Shown here: positions 8,401-14,971 of the stretch, in pieces
Layout: every line of letters begins with the position of its first letter
Numbering within the stretch: the first letter of the stretch is position 1
Origin: CAXBDP01 sp041689935
GTDB lineage: Bacteria; Bacteroidota; Bacteroidia; Cytophagales; Cyclobacteriaceae
DNA: 22,207 bases
Assembly (NCBI GenBank): GCA_041689935.1
Contig: JBDNFI010000043.1
Coordinates: forward strand, 1-22,207
Direction of reading: 5' to 3'
Made by a program: the position numbers and the translations under genes
Notes under the pieces: model-generated
What the model saw: the letters and a program-made list of their open reading frames with translations, nothing else
What the model was told of the DNA's origin: nothing
Databases searched by the model: none

Positions 8401-11218
8401 AGTAAGAGCTCGAAATGCGGGAGGTTTTGGAAATTGGTCTGCCACTTGGGAATTTAAAACATTATTAGCAACGCCATTTGCCATAGCGCCATCGAACCCT
8501 ACGTGTATAGGTGTACAACCTGTGGAATTCAGCTGGCAAGCTATAGATGGAGCCAATAGGTATATATTCCAAGTCAGCACGGAGTCAAATTTCACCACGC
8601 TGGTTCAAGACAGACAGAATTTACAATCTACTAGTATTACTATTGCTGATTTGCCTGCAAACGGCACTTATTTTTGGAGAGTGCAAGCAGCCAACTCTAA
8701 CGGCGATGAGAGTCTTTGGTCACCAACCTCGCGAATAAGTTTATTTTCAGAAGTATCCATTAGTGGAAGTACTTCATTCTGTACAGGTGTTGGTTCAGTC
8801 ACTTTAACAGCTCCTCCGGGCGCAGTGTCTTACTTATGGTACCGAAACGGGTTGCCTATGTCTGGGGCTAGTCAAAGAGATTTCACTACCGCACAAGCAG
8901 GTAGTTATTATGTCCAAGTGGGTAGTTCTATTGGTTGTGTGTTCCTTACTCAGCCGATTACGGTCACTACCTTCTCCATTGCGACTCCTACAATTACCTT
9001 TACTGGCTCTCCGCTCATACCAGCAGGAGAAACTAAGGTGCTCACGTCGTCTATTGCAGCTTCCTACCAATGGTTTAGAAATGGAGTGGAAATTCAAGGA
9101 GCTAACCAACGAACCTACCCTGTAAATCAAACAGGCAATTACAGTGTAAGGGCCACTAGTGATCAAACATGTAGTGCTACTTCCATTATTACAAGTATTA
9201 CTGTAATTCCATTACCTCCTGTGCCCACAAAAGTTGTATTAGTTACCCCTGCAAATGAAAGTAGAAACCTTGGGTTGAATTTAAACTTAATCTGGGAAGG
9301 TCAATCAGCCATACTAGATTATCAGTTACAGGTATCTAGAAATGTTAATTTTACAGATATCGTAAGAGATGAGATAGTACTAAATACAACTAATTATAAT
9401 TTCGAGGGGCTAACACATAATACGAGATACTTTTGGAGGGTAAGAGCTCGAAATGCGGGAGGACTAGGTGAATGGTCTAACACACGCGAGTTTAAAACCT
9501 TACTAGCAACTCCATTTACAATTGCTCCATCTAACCCAACGTGTATAAGTGTGCAACCTGTAGAATTTAGTTGGCAAACCATTGATGGTGCCAACAGGTA
9601 TATATTCCAAGTCAGCACAGAGTCGAATTTCACTACTCTGGTTCAAGACAGACAAAATGTACAAACCTCAAATATTGTTATTACTGATTTGCCTGCCAAC
9701 GGCACTTATTTTTGGAGAGTCCGAGCAGCCAACTCTAATGGCGATGAGAGTCTTTGGTCACCAACCTCGCGAATCAGTTTATTTTCAGAAGTATCTATTA
9801 GTGGAACTACTTCATTCTGTGCAGGTGTTGGTTCAGTCACTTTAACAGCTCCTCCGGGTGCAGTGTCTTACTTATGGTACCGAAACGGGTTGCCTATGTC
9901 TGCGGCTAGTCAAAGAGAGTTTACTGCCACGCAGGGAGGTAGTTATTATGCGCAAGTAGGTAGTTCTATCGGTTGCGTATTCCTTACTCAGCCTATATCA
10001 GTTGCTACTAACACTATCGCAATACCAACCATTTCTTTCGCAGGCTCTTCCAATATATGCCTTGGAGAAACAAAGGAGCTTACAGCTTCTATTGCAGCTT
10101 CATACCAATGGTTTAGAAATGGGGTGGAGCTTCAAGGGGCAACCCAAAGAAATTATACTGTAAATGAAACCGGAAGTTATAGTGTGAGAAATACTAGCGA
10201 TCAAGGGTGCATTGCCACCTCCCCTAGCACTTCGCTTACAGTAAATCCATTGCCAATTGCTAATATTAGCTTTACGGGTTCAACTAACTTATGCCAAGGA
10301 CAAAATTTACTATTGAATGCCTCTACTGTATCAGGAGGAACTTATCAGTGGTTTAACAATAACAACCCGATATCTGGAGCCACTGCACCAGTATTCACAG
10401 CTTCATTAGCAGGCAATTATACCGTAAGAGTGACAAATGCCCAAGGATGCGCCACAATTTCTAGTGCGGTAGCATTGATGGTAACGCCAAATCCTGGAAA
10501 TACCATCACCACATCAGGGCCATTGAGCTTTTGCGAAGGTGGTAATGTAACACTTACGGCTCCGGAAGCAGACTCGTATCAATGGCAGCTCGGAAATCAA
10601 AATATTGATGGAGCTACCTCCCGCAATTTATTGGTGTCACAAGCGGGAAGCTATAGAGCAGTAGCAACGAATAATAATCTTTGTGCAGTTACTTCCACAG
10701 CAGTGAATGTCTCCGTGCAACCATTACCAATAGCAATAATTACTATGAATGGCCCAGAATTGTCTGCTCCTGCTGGAGATTTTAACTATCAGTGGTTTAA
10801 AGATGGAAATGCAATGAGTGGAGAAACAAATAGGACATTTACCACCTTTACCTCAGGGTCTTATCAAGTGAGGTTGACAGCTGCCACGAGCTTGGGCTGT
10901 AGCTCCTTATCGGAACCTCAGCAATTGAGCATCACCTCATTCGAAAATGGTAGAGTTGATCCTGAAACTTTATTCACAGCTTTCCCAAACCCTGTAAGAG
11001 ATATCCTTACGGTAAGGATTAGAAAGACGACTGAATTGAACGAGCCGAATGTAAAACTATTTACCATGGATGGGAAAGAACTTGGCACCTTTGCTACCTC
11101 CTCTGATGACGAGTTTTACATTGCTAGCATCAATATGAGCTCTTACCGTTCAGGGCAGTATCTACTTTTGGTAAGAAGTAAGAAAACCGTTTTGAGAAAA
11201 TCGATCATAAAACATTAA
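5471..11218 (+). CDS. Giant secreted LRR/fibronectin III/Ig-like surface protein with T9SS sorting domain
   Basis: This is a 1915-residue exported protein. The signal peptide (1-40) has a hydrophobic core FVLSILLLAGLIAG and a likely cut after DANA. Three related modules follow, each a cap (EREALI.FYN..NGDNWT type) with plant-like leucine-rich repeats (LxxLxLxxNxLxGxIP) and then a fibronectin III domain: about 44-347, 354-637 and 641-902. A PPPPP linker leads to a 346-residue unit of two FN3-like and two Ig-like domains, present twice (909-1254 and 1255-1600). More Ig-like domains with paired cysteines and W(F/Y)xxG cores occupy about 1600-1824. The end (about 1834-1915), with FPNPVRD and GQYLLLVRSKK, is a type A T9SS sorting domain, so the protein should cross the outer membrane and be attached or released at the surface. 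The architecture suggests adhesion or ligand binding; no catalytic domain was found. ATG 5471 is preferred over the frame's earlier start at 5321 because a signal peptide follows it directly and the promoter lies between them. Confidence 0.9.
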   Translation: MKPNSTLTLITPLFYHYFKNWFVLSILLLAGLIAGYDANAQSISLKEREALIYFYNQLNGDNWTNKTGWKTGGNFTANGTENTWFGVTLGIQGPNLVVKEINVPSNNLSGVLTDSLVNLPFLEILKLDGNQIAGELDALNSNVLLTELGLSNNNLNDTIPSWIGNLTLLEKLRLANNGLKSSIPTGIGNLVNLTQLRLEGNKLSGSLPTSFTSLAALTDLSLSNNALFATDFPTRNFVNGIQANWLNTQTLAPINVARQVISANKISLSWDEIDYTAQEGGYLILYGKTNGLYSDSLFIPEKDSVSVTLENLDNDSIYYFAIQSFTEVHADNKNIVYSSNSIQVLGRTLKSILPIEREALIALYNRTNGDNWTLKTNWKIGGEFLEPGFEQLWHGVSIMNINDTLRVRSITLTNNNLDGVIPEELGVLGKLFTLNLNDNNLRGTIPASLGNLKDLTRLQLANNRLSGGLAAALGGLTKVSILELNSNALVGEIPAEIVNISGASAFNINYNGLFTNNPAVNAGISAKPASIIWASTQTRYPLNITVSNIKPTTATVVWSPISYTSNGGNYFLLIGKQANVYTDTITMGNKGTNQFELTNLEAGTNYHFAIQSFTPEHLDNKNQIRSALSPNQAFSTPAILTTLERNALIAIFNSTGGNSWTTQTNWKTNPSTFNIVGTEGTWHGVKLELAGSSGFLTVTELDLSFNNLTGEIPPAVYELVNLKKLKLNGNRLTGAVSTNISTLSVLTELRLDQNALIGPLTNSFQILQNLNVLNLRFNGLYTSNDPLNTFITTLDADWKNTQTIAPSNFSSEELSPTSTKISWTPIQYTGNDGFYILKFGTVPGVYTETIPTSNKSISEITLNNLNPAGTYFMAMQTVTQPHQNNLNMITSENSAEFQFFALPPPPPQVILTAPANESRNLPLNLNLRWEGQLGIQDYQLQLSRNISFTDIVRDVAIPNAANFNIDGLTLNTRYFWRVRARNAGGFGNWSATWEFKTLLATPFAIAPSNPTCIGVQPVEFSWQAIDGANRYIFQVSTESNFTTLVQDRQNLQSTSITIADLPANGTYFWRVQAANSNGDESLWSPTSRISLFSEVSISGSTSFCTGVGSVTLTAPPGAVSYLWYRNGLPMSGASQRDFTTAQAGSYYVQVGSSIGCVFLTQPITVTTFSIATPTITFTGSPLIPAGETKVLTSSIAASYQWFRNGVEIQGANQRTYPVNQTGNYSVRATSDQTCSATSIITSITVIPLPPVPTKVVLVTPANESRNLGLNLNLIWEGQSAILDYQLQVSRNVNFTDIVRDEIVLNTTNYNFEGLTHNTRYFWRVRARNAGGLGEWSNTREFKTLLATPFTIAPSNPTCISVQPVEFSWQTIDGANRYIFQVSTESNFTTLVQDRQNVQTSNIVITDLPANGTYFWRVRAANSNGDESLWSPTSRISLFSEVSISGTTSFCAGVGSVTLTAPPGAVSYLWYRNGLPMSAASQREFTATQGGSYYAQVGSSIGCVFLTQPISVATNTIAIPTISFAGSSNICLGETKELTASIAASYQWFRNGVELQGATQRNYTVNETGSYSVRNTSDQGCIATSPSTSLTVNPLPIANISFTGSTNLCQGQNLLLNASTVSGGTYQWFNNNNPISGATAPVFTASLAGNYTVRVTNAQGCATISSAVALMVTPNPGNTITTSGPLSFCEGGNVTLTAPEADSYQWQLGNQNIDGATSRNLLVSQAGSYRAVATNNNLCAVTSTAVNVSVQPLPIAIITMNGPELSAPAGDFNYQWFKDGNAMSGETNRTFTTFTSGSYQVRLTAATSLGCSSLSEPQQLSITSFENGRVDPETLFTAFPNPVRDILTVRIRKTTELNEPNVKLFTMDGKELGTFATSSDDEFYIASINMSSYRSGQYLLLVRSKKTVLRKSIIKH
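8195..10270 (+). repeat. Two tandem 1038-bp in-frame copies inside the giant gene
   Basis: Copy A is 8195-9232 and copy B 9233-10270. The spacing is exactly 1038 bp (346 codons) at every landmark I checked (gcaaatga at 8213/9251, ggcact at 8663/9701, ggagaaac at 9026/10064), so the copies have no net indels. Each encodes FN3, FN3, Ig-like, Ig-like. A block of 218 bp (8663-8880 and 9701-9918) differs at only 9 positions by my count. Stretches on both sides carry many synonymous differences. Confidence 0.9.
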
Positions 11219-11222
11219 TAGC

Positions 11223-11702
11223 ATGAAACTAATATCACATAAAAATATATGGATTCTTTCTCTAGCCATTTTGCTCACAACGTTTAGTGCTTGTAAGGAA
11301 GATGAAATTGATTTTCAAGAACTCAATGCTCAGAAACTAGTGAAAAGTTGGGAGATTGGCCAATCGGGAAGTGCTCGCTTTGACTTAACCAGTATCACGA
11401 GTGAGTTTACCAATTTTCAAATCACCTTCTCAGGTGATAAAAATGGGGGTGCTTACACAACCTCCGGAGGGCAAGACGTATTCGATGCATCTGGCACTTG
11501 GGCTTTTGTTCCTGAAAATCCAAATGGATTACGGCTAACAGGAAATAAAGCTGCCGCAGGAAAAAACGTAACTATGGTCTTTTCTGGAGCCAGATTAATT
11601 TTAGATTTCACAGTGAGTGGAAGTTCAGCAAGCAATTTCTCTCCTGGCAATAGGGTAGAAAGTTTGGCTGGGAATTATAGATTTGAACTAGAACCTAGGT
11701 AA
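11223..11702 (+). CDS. Small surface-type lipoprotein, unknown function
   Basis: This 159-residue lipoprotein has a signal peptide with a lipobox TTFSAC, giving lipidated Cys24. The next residues, KEDE, match the acidic lipoprotein export signal that sends Bacteroidota lipoproteins to the outside of the outer membrane. The rest (WEIGQSGSARFDLTSITSEF..., GTWAFVP, GLRLTG) looks like a compact beta-rich domain, reminiscent of lipocalin-like or DUF5004-type lipoproteins, but I cannot assign the family firmly. The ATG is 4 nt after the stop of the giant surface protein gene, so the two are co-transcribed and likely translationally coupled. A role as partner or anchor for the giant protein is inference. 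Confidence 0.85.
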   Translation: MKLISHKNIWILSLAILLTTFSACKEDEIDFQELNAQKLVKSWEIGQSGSARFDLTSITSEFTNFQITFSGDKNGGAYTTSGGQDVFDASGTWAFVPENPNGLRLTGNKAAAGKNVTMVFSGARLILDFTVSGSSASNFSPGNRVESLAGNYRFELEPR

Positions 11703-11704
11703 TA

Positions 11705-11732
11705 AAAAAAGGGCCTAAATTGGCCCTTTTTT
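11705..11732. terminator. Bidirectional terminator between convergent genes
   Basis: AAAAAAGGGCC (11705-11715) and GGCCCTTTTTT (11722-11732) form a perfect 11-bp stem with a 6-nt loop. It ends the giant-protein/lipoprotein unit on the plus strand and the dipeptidase gene (stop at 11756) on the minus strand. Confidence 0.9.
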
Positions 11733-11755
11733 GTTAGGATTCATTCATTGAGTAA

Positions 11756-13000
11756 TCAAGAAGCGTTCGCAACTGCAATTACTTTATTCCAAACTCGCCA
11801 TACATTTTTATAGCAAATCTTTTCGATCTCCTCCTCTGTATATCCGCGTTTCAAAAGCTCTTCGATCAAATTTGGGTATTCACTTACATCTTTCAATCCA
11901 TCGGGTAAGGAATCTCCCACACCATCATAATCTGAGCCCAAACCCACGTAATCTACCCCAATAAGATTCTTGACATGATCGATATGATCTGCTACTACAT
12001 ACACTGTAGAATAATTCGGATTTTCTTCCAAGTAGGTATTCATAAATGCAGTCACCACAGAGTCTCCCGGAGCCAACCCATTTTCTTCTGCATACTCGAA
12101 ACGCATATTTCTCAGTTCATCTCTTTTCATAATATATACGCTATCCAAAAAGCCAGATCCAAAATTGATTTGAATTACTCCATCATTTTTGGCCAATTCT
12201 AAGAGCATTTCGTCACTCATATTACGTTCGAAGCCGGGTGTAAAGGCTCTGCATGATGAATGGGAAGCGATGACAGGTGCTTTGGCTAGTTTCATAACGT
12301 CATAAAATGCATCATCAGAAATGTGGGATACATCCACCATAATTCCTAACCGATTCATCTCTGCAACGACATTCTCACCAAATTCACTTAAGCCTCCATG
12401 GGTATGAGCATTGTCATAAGAGGAATCACTAATTTTATTGTCTTTGCCATGAGTTAAGGTGATATAGCGAATCCCTCTATCGAAAAAATACTCGACATTC
12501 GTTAAATCATCTTCGATTGGCGCGCCATTTTCCATTCCCATTGGCATAGAAATAAGTCCCTTTGCAAAATTTACCTCCACTTCTTCGGGCGTTCTGGCAA
12601 GAGCAAATTTATCTGGATGCTTCTCTGTCAAATTCTCTACAATTACGATGAGTGAATCTGCATAGGCCTTCGCCGCACCAGGAGTCTCTTGATAAGATGC
12701 CGGAATATAGATAGACATAAATGGCGCATCAAGACCCCCTTCTTTGGCTCTTACATAATCAAAATCACCTCCTTCTGTTCTCTGTGAGATGTCGTCCATG
12801 GTGCGATTGAAGCGAAAACGCTGCATACTTAACCTAAACGGTATATCAATGTGACCATCAGTGATGATAAATTTCTTTGAAAGCTCCTCGGCTTTTGCTT
12901 TCAAATCCTCGGGTTGTTCGATGATTTGCTCCTCGGCTTCACAGGATATGAGACAGGCTCCTAAAGCTAAAATCGAAAATAGGTGGGTGATTTTTTTCAT
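11756..13000 (-). CDS. Membrane dipeptidase (peptidase M19) lipoprotein
   Basis: This 414-residue zinc dipeptidase of the M19 (renal dipeptidase) family hydrolyses dipeptides, often including D-residues, outside the cytoplasm. Zinc-site residues are visible: HID (H50, D52) in ITDGHIDIP, the bridging Glu157 in MGMENGA, His226 in VDVSHISD and His247 in IASHSSCR. GLGSDYDGVG lies near residue 350. The N-terminus MKKITHLFSILALGACLISC is a lipoprotein signal with Cys20, followed by an acidic stretch EAEE that may favour surface display. Length and motif order fit the family well. It is a single gene, convergent with the lipoprotein gene and divergent from the phosphodiesterase gene. Confidence 0.93.
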   Translation of the reverse strand: MKKITHLFSILALGACLISCEAEEQIIEQPEDLKAKAEELSKKFIITDGHIDIPFRLSMQRFRFNRTMDDISQRTEGGDFDYVRAKEGGLDAPFMSIYIPASYQETPGAAKAYADSLIVIVENLTEKHPDKFALARTPEEVEVNFAKGLISMPMGMENGAPIEDDLTNVEYFFDRGIRYITLTHGKDNKISDSSYDNAHTHGGLSEFGENVVAEMNRLGIMVDVSHISDDAFYDVMKLAKAPVIASHSSCRAFTPGFERNMSDEMLLELAKNDGVIQINFGSGFLDSVYIMKRDELRNMRFEYAEENGLAPGDSVVTAFMNTYLEENPNYSTVYVVADHIDHVKNLIGVDYVGLGSDYDGVGDSLPDGLKDVSEYPNLIEELLKRGYTEEEIEKICYKNVWRVWNKVIAVANAS

Positions 13001-13105
13001 TTCAGTAGTTAATATTGATTTTATGGAAATTTAATCCCTAATCTAACTAAATTAAAACCATTGATGTATTAATTGCGGTTTTTCACAAATTCACAAATTC
13101 AGCAA

Positions 13106-13906
13106 ATGAAATTAAGATTATATTTATCCCTACTTATACTCGTTCCTCCATGTTACGTACATGCGCAACATCCAAAGGCTCATGCACACAATGACTATGA
13201 GCATGAAAGGCCTTTATTTGATGCTTTGAAAAATGGGTTTACCAGTATTGAAGCGGACATTTATCTAATTAATGGTCTGCTGATTGTCGCTCATGATTAC
13301 CCTGAAATAGTTGATAAAACAAAAACTTTAGCAAATCTATATTTGGATCCGCTGCTCAAAATAAGTGCGGAAAATGGCGGGAGAATTTACAAAAACTATC
13401 TAGAACCTGTGTATCTACTCATAGACATCAAAAGTGATGCTACCGAGACATGGCTTAAACTGAAGGAGGAATTGAGAGCTTATGAGGGTTTGATAAGCAC
13501 TGCAAAGGATGAAAAAGCGGTAAAAATAATTATTTCTGGTAATAGACCGATAAATCAAATGAAGCAAGAGATCAATCCTCCCGCTTTTATAGATGGGAGA
13601 CCGGCTGACTTAGGCAATGGAATCTCAAAGCACTTGATGCCATGGATAAGCGAAAATTATTTTAAAATAATTGGAAGCTTTAATATGGAGGCACCTACCC
13701 AAGAGCAAAAAGAAAGGATTAAACTACTTGCCGAAAAAACACATGCCGAAGGAAAACTACTCAGATTTTGGGCGAGTCCTGATAAAAAGGAAATTTGGGA
13801 AGCCCTATTGGCATGCGGCGTTGATTTTATAAATACCGATGATTTAGGAGGCCTCAATATGTATTTGCTTGAGGTCAGTGAGAAAACTAGCTATGAGGAG
13901 AATTAA
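13106..13906 (+). CDS. Secreted PI-PLC/GDPD-superfamily phosphodiesterase
   Basis: This 266-residue exported protein of the PLC-like phosphodiesterase superfamily contains glycerophosphodiester phosphodiesterases and PI-specific phospholipase C. The signal peptide MKLRLYLSLLILVPPCYVHA ends before Q21. The catalytic region is AHAHNDYEHERPL (H26 and H28), then IEADIYL (E49, D51) and LIVAHD (H63), the usual His/Glu-Asp/His metal and acid-base set. LLIDIKS and a C-terminal FINTDDL fit later strands of the TIM barrel. The substrate is unknown; a phosphodiester in phospholipid or glycerophosphodiester is plausible. The frame also opens at a TTG at 13073, but the ATG at 13106 begins the signal peptide directly. 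About 100 nt separate it from the divergent dipeptidase gene. Confidence 0.87.
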   Translation: MKLRLYLSLLILVPPCYVHAQHPKAHAHNDYEHERPLFDALKNGFTSIEADIYLINGLLIVAHDYPEIVDKTKTLANLYLDPLLKISAENGGRIYKNYLEPVYLLIDIKSDATETWLKLKEELRAYEGLISTAKDEKAVKIIISGNRPINQMKQEINPPAFIDGRPADLGNGISKHLMPWISENYFKIIGSFNMEAPTQEQKERIKLLAEKTHAEGKLLRFWASPDKKEIWEALLACGVDFINTDDLGGLNMYLLEVSEKTSYEEN

Positions 13907-13919
13907 AATATTATTAGTG

Positions 13920-14003
13920 TGCGCACGGGGAGATTCGAACTCCCATACCACTTAAGGCACCACCCCCTCAAGGTGGCGTGTCTACCAATTTCACCACGTG
14001 CGC
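13920..14003 (-). tRNA. tRNA-Leu (anticodon GAG)
   Basis: The minus strand folds as an 84-nt class II tRNA. The acceptor stem is GCGCACG paired with CGTGCGC (+ strand 13997-14003 and 13921-13927), with A as discriminator (13920). The anticodon stem CCACC/GGTGG encloses the loop TTGAGGG, giving anticodon GAG. The D loop contains TTGGTAG, a long variable arm is present, and the T arm reads GGGAGTTCGAATCTCCC. The anticodon decodes CUC/CUU. The 3' CCA is not encoded, as is common in this phylum. Confidence 0.96.
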
Positions 14004-14013
14004 AAAAGGGACG

Positions 14014-14044
14014 TAAAAGTACACTGCAATTAGTAATTATCAAA
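14014..14044 (-). promoter_or_regulatory. tRNA-Leu promoter
   Basis: On the minus strand TTTG (complement of 14041-14044) is followed after 19 nt by TACTTTTA (complement of 14014-14021), one base off TAnnTTTG. The expected start is within about 5-10 nt of the mature tRNA 5' end at 14003. Confidence 0.6.
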
Positions 14045-14168
14045 CATAATTGGAATGCTAAATTGATTATATGACCCTAAATTTTATCAAACACCTTTCT
14101 TCAATCTTTTTAAATAATGAAGCATCCATTTAGTGATTTAAAACGTCTAATGAGCAGGCGTAAATCAA

Positions 14169-14224
14169 AGAACCTTCCTCTAAAATACTTCTTCATACTC
14201 GAAAATGTATTTCTGGAAGGTTCT
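14169..14224 (-). terminator. Long hairpin after fabG, likely terminator
   Basis: AGAACCTTCC (14169-14178) and GGAAGGTTCT (14215-14224) form a perfect 10-bp stem around a 36-nt loop. The loop contains a smaller AAATAC/GTATTT pairing. It begins 7 nt past the fabG stop on the minus strand, where only a short TTT follows; on the plus strand it is followed by seven T. The rest of the 14045-14168 gap shows nothing else. Confidence 0.6.
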
Positions 14225-14230
14225 ATTTTT

Positions 14231-14971
14231 TTATGACACTGCGCCACCATCAATGCTGAGGCATATACCATTGACGAAAGATGCTTCGTCACTTGCTAAA
14301 TACAAGTATCCGTTGGCTATATCTTGAGGTTGTCCAGCTCGCTTCAAAGGAATTTTCTCAATCATTGGCTTTCTATATTCATCTGGAATTCCAGCTGTCA
14401 TTTCAGTTTCGATAAATCCAGGAGCTATACAATTTACGGTGATTCCGTATCGACCGAGCTCTTTTGCCCATGTTTTAGTCATGCCGATTACGGCTGATTT
14501 GCTTGCTACATAATTGGTTTGACCAAAACTACCGTAAATCCCAACGATAGAAGACGCACTTATTATTCGGCCATATCCTTGATCCTTCATCAGAGAAGCC
14601 ACTGCTTTGGTACAATTGAATACACCATTCAAATTTACGTTGATCACTTGCTGCCATTGGTCAATAGTCATTTTCAGTAAACTTGCATCTCTGGTAATGC
14701 CTGCATTATTGATTAAAATATCGATCTTACCAAATTCGCTTTTAAGGTCGGTTACGGCATTTTCCACCTCTTCAAAATCAGCCACATTTACCTTTCTAAA
14801 ACTGATATCATATCCAGATTGCTTAAGTTCATTGACTAAGTCAGCTCCATTTTCAAGGACATCCCAAAGTTGAACGCGTGCCCCATGCTTACAGAATAGT
14901 TCGGCAGTAGCCTTGCCTATTCCTCGTGCTCCGCCAGTGATGATGGCTACTTTATTTTCTAATCGATTCAT
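14231..14971 (-). CDS. fabG: 3-oxoacyl-ACP reductase-type short-chain dehydrogenase
   Basis: This 246-residue classical SDR uses NADPH to reduce 3-oxoacyl-ACP to 3-hydroxyacyl-ACP in fatty-acid elongation. The cofactor loop is TGGARGIG (12-19) and NNAG is at 88-91. The catalytic set is N113, S141, Y154 and K158 (YVASK), with PGFIETEM and a C-terminal NGICLSIDGGA typical of FabG. Length matches E. coli FabG (244). Many FabG-like SDRs have other substrates, so the exact reaction is not proven. Its ATG (14969-14971) lies inside the last codons of the histidine kinase gene, with a 20-nt overlap. It is probably co-transcribed with the kinase and translated by coupling. A lone fabG attached to a sensor kinase rather than to fabD/acpP/fabF is an unusual context. 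Confidence 0.88.
   Translation of the reverse strand: MNRLENKVAIITGGARGIGKATAELFCKHGARVQLWDVLENGADLVNELKQSGYDISFRKVNVADFEEVENAVTDLKSEFGKIDILINNAGITRDASLLKMTIDQWQQVINVNLNGVFNCTKAVASLMKDQGYGRIISASSIVGIYGSFGQTNYVASKSAVIGMTKTWAKELGRYGITVNCIAPGFIETEMTAGIPDEYRKPMIEKIPLKRAGQPQDIANGYLYLASDEASFVNGICLSIDGGAVS

Noticed and set aside
8284..8598. Minus-strand open frames inside the giant gene (also 9394-9633, 8834-9166)
   Set aside because: They are antisense shadows of the duplicated FN3/Ig units and occur in both copies for that reason; no family features.
13073..13105. TTG start for the phosphodiesterase, and a two-copy TTCACAAA repeat in its leader
   Set aside because: The signal peptide starts at ATG 13106. 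Two copies plus a degenerate third of an 8-bp unit are too few to claim a functional repeat.
14110..14292. 60-residue minus-strand frame overlapping the end of fabG
   Set aside because: Most of it lies in another frame of fabG. Only the 28-codon downstream part is outside, and that is kept as a low-interest finding.
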